DNA from: Ectocarpus siliculosus
Lineage: Eukaryota; Sar; Phaeophyceae; Ectocarpales; Ectocarpaceae
Reading direction: 5' to 3'
Assembly (NCBI GenBank): GCA_000310025.1
Contig: FN649736.1
Span: 1,837,580-1,862,683 of the forward strand
DNA length: 25,104 nucleotides
Below the pieces are notes generated by a model, which saw only the letters and a program-made list of their open reading frames with translations, did not search any database and had not been told where the DNA came from. The position numbers were made by a program, and so were the translations under genes. Position 1 is the first letter of the stretch. Every line of letters begins with the position of its first letter. Shown here one piece after another: positions 20,901 to 25,104 of the stretch.

Positions 20901-23194
20901 CGTTGTTTGGCACGGACCCGGACACCGGAGAGCTGGAGCTGCTACAGGCCATTACAAACGGAGCAGCTGCGGGATAGTAAGCCTCCACAGGGATAGAAGT
21001 TCCGTTTGCTGAATTGGTTTGCTCTGTCTCTGTGGCTTGTTTCAAAACGCTCGAACGGCACTCGAACAAGAGTTTGCGGCAGACAGAAGGCACTGCTATT
21101 GCCGTTGTCAGACGGACATGCCATAGCACTCCATTCCAAAGATGCGGTGTACCCCCAACAACGATGGCGGTCCCACACTTGGTGCAGACGAATTCTGCCG
21201 GGTTACATCCCAAGGCGACCGGAGCAGCAAGTGCTTCTAGCAATACCAGTCCGCAACCGCGCACCAAGCAAAGGCTTACTAACGCTCCCAGGCCAAAACC
21301 AATCTTCCCGACGATCCGTGTCTACCCTCGCACGCAGCGAGCTAGGCGGTGCCGTATCTGTGGCCGTCAGTCCCTCCGGAAAGGACGTGTACGTAGCTTC
21401 GTATTACCCGGGAGCCTTGGTGCACTTGTGCGTGGACGAGAGCAGCGGGGAGCTACAGGCGGTGGAGTGGGAAGACAACGCGACTCCCACAGGCCTGAGC
21501 ATGGATGGGGCGTCGATAGTGAGTTTGAAGTGCTTCCAGCATCCCCTCATGTCCTGCCGGTTGTCGTCGCGTAGTTAGTGCGAGATCGGCGTCCCTTGGC
21601 ACCATCACACGTCAGCAGCTAATATGTCAAGTATGCTTGCCCCATGGAAAGCGCCAGACCGTCTCTCTACACCAACCTCTTCTTCTCCATTAAATAATGA
21701 GGTAGAGGCGAGACTTTTCACCTATATCTAGTTCTGGAGATACGTACTACAGAATGATTATATACAACCTGCAGTACCTTGTTTCCCTCAGGTTACTGTC
21801 AACCCGAGCAACTCTCGCGTCTTGGTGGCAAGCACGACAAACAACACGCTGTGGGTGCTGGACAACGTCAATGACGACGGTAGCAGCGGCGGATGCGCGA
21901 TTCTCGAGCTGCAGGTTTGTTCGCTGACCCAAACGTAATGCCATCTCGCCCAGCAAACTTGAGCGAGCATAACGCTGCTCTCATACCCGCGAAACACCCT
22001 TTCCCCACGCGTCGGGTAGAACCTGGTGGGTAGAACCTGATTTATCGAGCACCACATTTGTGGTGTTATCATGTTTTGGAGGACCGGTTCAAGAGACAAA
22101 CTCCTCAAGTCTAGCAACTTGTGGATTTTCGGCGCAACTTCCTGCGGGACGCAGTGGGAACAACTGCAATGCAGTGCTACTTCTGGGTGCAATGTAGAGA
22201 ATTTTCGTCTTCATCTCAATCGAACCCACCGGAAATTGGGGCTTCACACGGCACCAGGGATAGAGGACGCATCCTCAATGGCAACAACAAGCTCTCAGAA
22301 CACGACAAAAACAGTTATTCGGCGCCCCTGAAGACTCGGCCACACGCGAAGAATGCCACACTAAGCGTTGCCCCCTTCGCCGGCTAAGTTTCATCAAATA
22401 TACCACCCGCTGACAACACACGATGTCGAACAACAAAACAAAAACTACAGGACACGATACAGGAGGGCGACGAGGGCGACATCACGGGCCTGGCCGGCGC
22501 CAGGAGCATCTCCGTCAGTCCCGACGGTGGCACGGCCCTCGTGGTCAGCTCCGTGACCGGCACGATCGCGGTATTCCGTGACACCGCCCTCATGGAAACA
22601 CCGGCACCCACCTCGGACGGAGAAAGCATGCCTTCGCCCTCCTCGGAAGAGTGGTACGAAGAGCACGCCGGTTGGCTTGGGGTGGGTGCGGCTTTAACCG
22701 CCGTAGCGGCGGGCGGCTTGGTCTCGGTCTTGATCGCGAACAGTGGCTGTGCGTGCAGCTTTGTTGGCGCCGCCATTTCGTGGAAGAAGAAGAGAGTCGA
22801 CTGCCCGGCGTGCAAGAAGAAGGTGGACGTCAAGCGGAAAGGGCTCGAGACCCGCGCCCGCTGCTCGTGCGATGTCCGGCGCGCCAAGGCGGAAAGGGAG
22901 GCGACCGGAGACGGGCAACGGAGAGGCACCAAGGGGCTGAAACCGATGGCAACGAGGGGAGGGTGTGAGGAGAACATAATGTTCGACCCGGACCCCAAGC
23001 ACGTCGCGATGTGTCCACACTGTGAGATCGTGTTCTGCGCCCCGTGTGACATCCGCGACAGAAAACGAATGTTTCCTTTCCTTTTCGAGAACAGTCCCAA
23101 CGGTGTCGAGGAGGAGGAAACAAGAGCAGCGGTTGATCCTTCGGCCGAAGAGTTTGGGATAGACGAAGCGGGAAGCGCGCCGACTTCCCCGTAA
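8774..23194 (+). CDS. Multi-exon type I membrane protein: secreted Cys-rich ectodomain, mucin-like stalk, beta-propeller, TM helix, Cys-rich tail (19 exons, about 1,087 aa)
   Basis: I assembled 19 exons: 8774-8969, 11393-11442, 11760-11828, 12206-12362, 14286-14450, 15601-15676, 16298-16482, 16994-17075, 17393-17473, 17773-17844, 18143-18214, 18516-18587, 18889-18960, 19262-19333, 19635-19706, 20256-20976, 21338-21518, 21792-21914, 22451-23194. Every junction has GT-AG ends and matching phase. Approximate residues: signal peptide 1-28; Cys-rich ectodomain 29-300; WAP-like CC module 300-327; Pro/Thr stalk 328-515; YVTN/lactonase-like seven-bladed propeller 516-890; TM helix 914-936; basic Cys-rich tail 937-1087. 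It is probably a cell-surface adhesion, wall-binding or receptor-like protein; substrate unknown. The ATG is uncertain because exon 1 opens without one. I do not recognise a named orthologue. Single exons may be mis-set, and intron 4 contains the assembly gap. Confidence 0.75.
8970..11392 (+). other. Intron 1 (about 2.4 kb)
   Basis: No coding signal I can support. It contains a (CG)5 run at 9761-9770, (CGTA)4 at 9997-10012, a diverged tandem duplication (10108-10225 and 10279-10377) and TATATA strings near 11336. Its length leaves room for an unrecognised exon or an internal promoter. Confidence 0.5.
10108..10377. repeat. Diverged tandem duplication, period about 170 bp
   Basis: AGGATGCAACA, TTGATTG, GTGCGAA/TGCGAA and TCTCGTCTG(T)...CTCTCTAC recur in the same order at 10108-10225 and 10279-10377, with many substitutions. 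Old duplication, no coding content. Confidence 0.5.
11393..11442 (+). CDS. Exon 2: ectodomain
   Basis: Acceptor CGGCAG, donor GTGAGG. It starts in phase 0 and ends in phase 2, reading SASLQNIQTTSECPADG into exon 3. It was chosen because it is the piece between exons 1 and 3 that fits both phases and continues a beta-strand-rich Cys domain. The preceding intron is about 2.4 kb, so a further small exon could have been missed. Confidence 0.65.
11760..11828 (+). CDS. Exon 3: ectodomain beta-strand segment
   Basis: Reads SGTISFTADLFVSATTDSYD then LGL, with alternating hydrophobic residues typical of a beta sandwich. Acceptor TTCGCGCAG, donor GTGAGT, phase 2 in and phase 2 out. Confidence 0.75.
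12206..12362 (+). CDS. Exon 4: Cys-rich ectodomain segment
   Basis: Reads YYVETADACSGFAFGGCVED followed by a polar, acidic NNDDC segment and FPQLTFQ. Three Cys are probably disulphide-bonded. Donor GTAAAT, phase 0 out. The following intron holds the assembly gap and two inverted-repeat elements. Confidence 0.78.
12503..12570. repeat. 29-bp inverted repeat abutting the assembly gap
   Basis: The left arm 12503-12531 and right arm 12542-12570 are reverse complements with one mismatch; the loop is 10 bases (TGACTGACTT). The right arm ends exactly where the N run begins. It may be a natural hairpin that stalled sequencing, one end of a larger inverted repeat, or an assembly join artefact. Confidence 0.8.
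12571..12670. other. Assembly gap (100 N)
   Basis: Exactly 100 Ns, a conventional placeholder for unknown gap size. It lies within intron 4, so true intron length and content are unknown. Confidence 0.98.
12892..12920. repeat. Interstitial telomere-like repeat (CCCTAA)n
   Basis: Four uninterrupted CCCTAA units plus CCCT; on the minus strand TTAGGG, the human-type telomere unit reported for brown algae and many stramenopiles. It lies inside the MITE-like element, so it is not a chromosome end. Confidence 0.85.
12960..12986. repeat. 27-base perfect palindrome
   Basis: CGAGAACGCGGCT and AGCCGCGTTCTCG are exact reverse complements around a single C. It sits inside the MITE-like element, near its centre. 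Confidence 0.8.
13804..14226. repeat. Foldback structure with CCCATGGG-rich arms
   Basis: The left arm (13804-13879) and the reverse complement of the right arm (14155-14226) share, in order, CTCC.AC.CT, ACAGTTTT, AAC, CCCATGGGTCA and CATGGG...CCCATG, with one gap of about 12 bases. Exact CCCATGGG palindromes occur at 13851, 13862, 13904, 13940 and 14178. Degenerate CCCTAA-like units lie between the arms (about 14055-14090). It is possibly a MITE or foldback element; no target duplication found. Confidence 0.6.
14286..14450 (+). CDS. Exon 5: Cys-rich ectodomain segment
   Basis: Acceptor CTTAG at 14281-14285, donor GTGAGT, phase 0 on both sides, 55 codons. Reads APCSTVANGQMSIPYCFAWD, then NTCTDGDD and SSQCVCDEEGFTVPEECL. 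The six Cys and the CVC motif indicate a secreted disulphide module. A later AG (14297-14298) would put the exon out of phase. Confidence 0.75.
14451..15600 (+). other. Intron 5 (about 1.15 kb)
   Basis: No repeat or exon that I can support. Open frames on both strands lack start context, splice partners and recognisable composition. Confidence 0.5.
15601..15676 (+). CDS. Exon 6: ectodomain Ig-like segment, first half
   Basis: Reads LTYDVSTACKADGTTTEIDI then TITGS, an alternating strand pattern. Phase 0 in, phase 1 out, donor GTGAGT. It joins cleanly to exon 7 (SYAYAIVADGDEA). A GT inside the exon (GACGTGAGT, 15613) also looks like a donor but would break the reading. Confidence 0.7.
16298..16482 (+). 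CDS. Exon 7: ectodomain Ig-like segment, second half
   Basis: Acceptor CATTTCAG. Reads SYAYAIVADGDEASIFTSAS, TVTLDEFLASGTDYVLAVED, then a Cys-containing end to VVPCV. The pattern of strands plus a LASGTDYVLAVEDC edge fits an extracellular beta domain. Donor GTGCGT; a second GTGCGT at 16476 is a possible alternative site. Phase 1 in, phase 0 out. Confidence 0.78.
16994..17075 (+). CDS. Exon 8: WAP-like Cys module before the stalk
   Basis: Acceptor AATTAG, donor GTGAGA. Reads DDGDCSAEPHFCCEGSNVCQ, then VDILTPC. With the Cys at the end of exon 7 the spacing C-x4-C-x6-CC-x4-C resembles half of a whey-acidic-protein four-disulphide core. The exon ends in phase 1, the phase shared by all stalk exons. 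Confidence 0.8.
17393..17473 (+). CDS. Exon 9: Pro/Thr stalk exon, first and longest (81 nt)
   Basis: Reads ATPAPLTPSPTTSAPSTP then APTTPAPTPG. It is three codons longer than the other stalk exons. Mucin-like Thr/Ser/Pro composition suggests dense O-glycosylation and an extended stalk. Phase 1 on both sides. Confidence 0.85.
17773..17844 (+). CDS. Exon 10: Pro/Thr stalk exon (72 nt)
   Basis: Reads APTTPSPTTSAPSTPAPTT then LAPTPG, phase 1-1. Acceptor CACTCCAG, donor GTGAGG. Confidence 0.85.
18143..18214 (+). CDS. Exon 11: Pro/Thr stalk exon (72 nt)
   Basis: As exon 10, but one Pro codon is changed (APSTSAPTT). Donor GTGAGA. Phase 1-1. Confidence 0.85.
18516..18587 (+). CDS. Exon 12: Pro/Thr stalk exon (72 nt)
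   Basis: As exon 10 with one Thr to Ala change (APTALAPTPG). Phase 1-1. First unit of the homogenised four-unit block. Confidence 0.85.
18889..18960 (+). CDS. Exon 13: Pro/Thr stalk exon (72 nt)
   Basis: Carries APTALAPTPG like exon 12, but its downstream intron is the other variant (GNRSYPN reading). Phase 1-1. Confidence 0.85.
19262..19333 (+). CDS. Exon 14: Pro/Thr stalk exon (72 nt)
   Basis: Carries APTTLAPTPG; its downstream intron is like that after exon 12. Phase 1-1. Confidence 0.85.
19635..19706 (+). CDS. Exon 15: last Pro/Thr stalk exon (72 nt)
   Basis: Carries APTALAPTPG. The following intron is 549 nt, a multiple of three and free of stops in the reading frame, so exon 15, the intron and exon 16 form one uninterrupted open frame (19601-20977). 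Retention would insert 183 residues. Confidence 0.85.
19707..20255 (+). other. Intron 15: stop-free, length divisible by three
   Basis: 549 nt between stalk exon 15 and propeller exon 16. The exon frame stays open throughout, so splicing and retention both keep the downstream propeller in frame. The first part is a normal array intron; the array homology ends near 19949 and resumes only at about 20207. Confidence 0.7.
20256..20976 (+). CDS. Exon 16: end of stalk and propeller blades 1-4
   Basis: Opens ARTPVPATPAPQPPAIAPEM, then four repeats with the YVTN/lactonase signature: AVYNPDGTHVYLTGKETNSI followed by VVFDVDPSDGRL; ALATSPDGRCLFVAAVGS; VVSLPSGDHVYVSSPACGC; MSVSPDGSLLYATDS with GTDPDTGELELL. 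The pattern 'SPDG..vYv....n.i.vf..d..tG.L' is that of 6-phosphogluconolactonase/YVTN-type propellers. Donor GTAAGC splits a codon (TA|C) in phase 2; unspliced, the frame would end in TAG there. GC is clearly higher than in flanking introns. Confidence 0.88.
21338..21518 (+). CDS. Exon 17: propeller blade 5 and start of blade 6
   Basis: Acceptor CACGCAG after a pyrimidine-rich stretch completes TAC (Tyr). Reads ELGGAVSVAVSPSGKDVYVA, YYPGALVHLCVDESSGELQA, then TPTGLSMDGASI. Donor GTGAGT, phase 0. The AG at 21292-21293 also fits an acceptor sequence but gives the wrong phase. Confidence 0.82.
21792..21914 (+). CDS. Exon 18: propeller blade 6
   Basis: Acceptor TTTCCCTCAG. Reads VTVNPSNSRVLVASTTNNTL, WVLDNVNDDGSSGGCAILEL then Q. 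41 codons, phase 0 on both sides, donor GTTTGT. It has one N-glycosylation sequon (NNT). Confidence 0.82.
22451..23194 (+). CDS. Exon 19: propeller blade 7, TM helix and cytoplasmic Cys-rich tail
   Basis: Reads DTIQEGDEGDITGLAGARSI, SVSPDGGTALVVSSVTGTIA (blade 7), a short Pro/Ser linker, then the TM segment GWLGVGAALTAVAAGG with LVSVLIA (about 22670-22738), stop-transfer WKKKR, and a tail. The tail has CPAC and CSC (residues 958-980) and CPHC-x4-CAPC (1028-1039), possibly two zinc-binding knots, and an acidic C-terminus. CAC just inside the membrane could be acylated. A second in-frame acceptor 12 nt downstream (22463) would drop DTIQ. Ends TAA at 23194. Confidence 0.85.
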   Translation, partial: DTIQEGDEGDITGLAGARSISVSPDGGTALVVSSVTGTIAVFRDTALMETPAPTSDGESMPSPSSEEWYEEHAGWLGVGAALTAVAAGGLVSVLIANSGCACSFVGAAISWKKKRVDCPACKKKVDVKRKGLETRARCSCDVRRAKAEREATGDGQRRGTKGLKPMATRGGCEENIMFDPDPKHVAMCPHCEIVFCAPCDIRDRKRMFPFLFENSPNGVEEEETRAAVDPSAEEFGIDEAGSAPTSP

Positions 23195-23249
23195 GCATCG
23201 CGGCTTCTTCTGATTCGCCGAGTAGAGCAAAACATGAGAAGGGCGCCTG

Positions 23250-23255
23250 AATAAA
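23250..23255 (+). terminator. Candidate poly(A) signal AATAAA
   Basis: AATAAA begins 56 bases after the stop codon of the long gene, a plausible distance for a short 3' UTR. Whether this lineage uses AATAAA is not certain. Confidence 0.4.
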
Positions 23256-24252
23256 GAGCTTGTCCGGCGGAAGGGCACGGACGGGGTACGAGTTATATAT
23301 AGTGATTTCGACGCTCTGGATGGAGGGTGTTTTCCAAATGGGTGCCTCAACAACTGGGAGAGATGGCAAGCATGAGATCAAGGATAGGGTTGAAATGCCA
23401 GTGGTCGTTTAGGACCATAAGGCGGACACTGCAAGAAACTTGGGCTGTCAGTTTGAGGGATTCGGCGTGCAACGAAGTTGGTGTGTAGGACGAGGGTGCG
23501 GATATTTAACCCGCCCAACGTGTTGGACCGATTGGATTATTCCAAAGCTCTACGTCGAGACGTTGATCGTGATAACAGTTACTGCTCGTTGGATGGCTGG
23601 CTGAAGGAAAAAATCTCACCACTGCAGTCGCCGAAAACTACGGTTTCCGCGTGCTTGGCACGAAAAAGACCCTGATCTGCTTGGAGAATCCCTGGAGAGG
23701 GGGATCATTTTAGAGCCGCAAAACATTCTCCAGAGGGGGGATCAAGAAAGGAGGGGTTGGGGCAAATATAATACAATACTCCTATTCATTTGTTTCACCA
23801 CGGGGTGGGTAGAAAGTAAGCAACTGGGACACTTACCCATGGGTATACAATTCAGGCTAACTAAGTGTAGTTTTTTTTTTTTGTTGCGGCGTAAAATGTT
23901 GATTTTGCTTGTCGCCACCATCTAGCGAAAGGGGATTGTCACCTACCTAATTAGTTTGGTGACGTTAACCACTGGTTTTGCGGATTCGAAGCCAGGGCCG
24001 CTTGTTAGTGAACATGGATTGAAGAGGACGGTGTGTGATCAGCAACCAAGAGTTGATTTTATGGTACGTGTAATTCACATGTCTTCCCATCGTCGCATCC
24101 GCCGAAAACAGCTGTTTGTTTAGAGCGTAACTCTGGATCGCCTCTCGAATATTCAGAGCCCTGACTTATAAATATCCGATCGTGTTTGGGGGCACCACGC
24201 GTGGTGGGGACTTGCCGCCTTTTTCTTCCAGGCCTCTTGGGAGTGCTGAGAG
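23256..24252. other. 3' flank, no gene seen
   Basis: It holds a TATATATA string near 23294, an 8-bp inverted pair TGGAGAAT/ATTCTCCA around 23681-23731, a T12 run at 23871-23882 and a B-box-like TTCGAATCC on the minus strand near 23983. No coding region is supported. Confidence 0.45.
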
Positions 24253-24721
24253 GTGTACTCCCGTACAATTGAGATTCACCATGTAACGAAATAATAGTGT
24301 CCGCTTGCGTTTTTTGGCGGGCACCTGTCAACGTCAGTTAACCATAGACTTGTATAATAGACTAGGCGGTGTTGGTCGTTTTGTGTTGGGGAACGCCAGC
24401 AGATGACCACTACACCGCCACGGATTCAGTGTCGTCGCGAGGTGGTAGATAGCATGAGGTGTGGTTCGGTAACTTGACGTCGGGGCCTGTACTTCCGTAC
24501 AATTGAAATTCACCATGTAACGAAATAATAGTGTTCGCTTGCGTTTTTTGGCGGGCACCTGTCGACGTTAGTTAACCATAGACTTGTATAATAGACTAGG
24601 CGGCGTTGGTCGTTTTGTGTTGGAGGAACGCCAGCAGATCACCACTACGCCGCCACGGATTCAGTGTCGTCGCGAGGGGGTAGATAGCATGAGGTGTGGT
24701 TCGGTAACTTGACGTTGGGGC
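24253..24721. repeat. Two-copy tandem duplication, about 234 bp, high identity
   Basis: 24253-24486 and 24487-24721 align end to end with a 1-bp indel and about a dozen or so substitutions. Shared landmarks are CCGTACAATTGA, GTTTTTTGGCGGGCACCTGTC, AGACTTGTATAATAGACTAGG and GGTGTGGTTCGGTAACTTGACG. Only short ORFs occur. It looks like a recent duplication of unknown sequence. Confidence 0.88.
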
Positions 24722-24774
24722 GCCTGAACCCTCCATCCATAGCGATATTTCCTACGATTCGTCTACAGTATGTA

Positions 24775-24811
24775 GGATTCGAAACTAACTGCACCGGTGG
24801 CCACTCGGCTA
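24775..24811 (-). other. Pol III A-box/B-box-like pair (possible tRNA-derived SINE head)
   Basis: On the minus strand TAGCCGAGTGG (24811-24801) matches the A-box consensus TRGCNNAGYNG exactly, and GTTTCGAATCC (24785-24775) is one base off the B-box GGTTCGANTCC. The spacing is about 15 bases, shorter than in a normal tRNA, and no acceptor stem is formed, so this is not a functional tRNA. A SINE head or tRNA pseudogene is possible. Confidence 0.4.
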
Positions 24812-25104
24812 CCCCTGGGGGACCCTTGGCAGGGGGTTTAACCCTGCAGGCACCCTGTGGGGGGGTTGTACAGGGTTCGGAGCGATGCCAACGTCAGAGC
24901 CTGGACCTTGGTAAGGTGTTGTCCATTGGTGGGGTCCATGGCGTTTACCTTGTACATGCCCGACACCCTGTCCGGTATTCTCGGTGATGCCCTGACAGGG
25001 TCGTGAAGTAAACAAGGTGAACACGTGGACCCTCGCAAGGTGCTAGGCCTTGCTGGGGTTACCCCTCATGATCCTGCTGCACGCCCATCACCTTGTACGG
25101 GGTA
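24812..25104. other. G/C-rich flank with repeated CAAGGTG-like words; no gene seen
   Basis: Words such as CAAGGTG, CCTTGTAC and ACCCTGT/ACAGGGT recur on both strands. Short minus-strand frames exist but carry no recognisable domain. The sequence runs off the window edge. Confidence 0.4.

Noticed and set aside
20362-21267. 301-codon open frame on the minus strand
   Set aside because: It is antisense to the propeller exon, whose plus-strand frame has clear blade repeats. GC-rich coding DNA commonly leaves the opposite strand open.
22384-23353. Minus-strand frames of 283 and 219 codons
   Set aside because: Antisense to exon 19, which encodes blade 7, the TM helix and the Cys tail. The minus frames have no domain.

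Overview
The window is eukaryotic nuclear DNA. It has one long, many-exon gene with GT-AG introns, a decayed LTR retrotransposon, several inverted-repeat elements, a short internal (CCCTAA)n tract and a 100-base assembly gap. Intron density, GC-rich coding exons, human-type telomere-like repeats and the extracellular module style suggest a photosynthetic stramenopile, most likely a brown alga. That assignment is an inference; nothing here names the species.

Layout. 1-1624: no gene seen; A-tracts, a 66-bp tandem repeat, a long G-tract and several hairpins. 1629-5117: an LTR retrotransposon remnant in minus orientation, with TG...CA long terminal repeats, a GGAA target-site duplication, a tRNA primer-binding-like site, a polypurine-like tract, a short Gly-rich gag-position ORF, a 234-bp internal duplication and a broken chromodomain. 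5118-8773: mainly non-coding, with a diverged direct-repeat pair at 5345 and 6401.

8774-23194 (+): one gene that I reconstructed by hand as 19 phase-compatible exons, about 1,087 residues. The product reads as a type I membrane protein: signal peptide, Cys-rich beta-type ectodomain, a WAP-like Cys knot, a Pro/Thr-rich mucin-like stalk, a seven-bladed YVTN/lactonase-like beta-propeller, one transmembrane helix, and a cytoplasmic Cys-rich (probably zinc-binding) tail. The stalk is encoded by seven separate exons. Six of them are nearly identical 72-nt phase 1-1 exons inside a tandem array of about 373-bp exon-plus-intron units. Adding or skipping units changes stalk length by 24 residues without shifting frame.

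Intron 4 (12363-14285) holds a 29-bp inverted repeat abutting the assembly gap, a 290-bp MITE-like element (15-bp terminal inverted repeats, ACT duplication) carrying telomere-like repeats, and a CCCATGGG-rich foldback structure. 23195-25104: 3' flank with a possible AATAAA signal, a two-copy 234-bp tandem duplication, and a pol III A/B-box-like sequence on the minus strand.

No searches were run. Family assignments rest on motif reading, and splice sites on GT/AG consensus, phase agreement and protein continuity.
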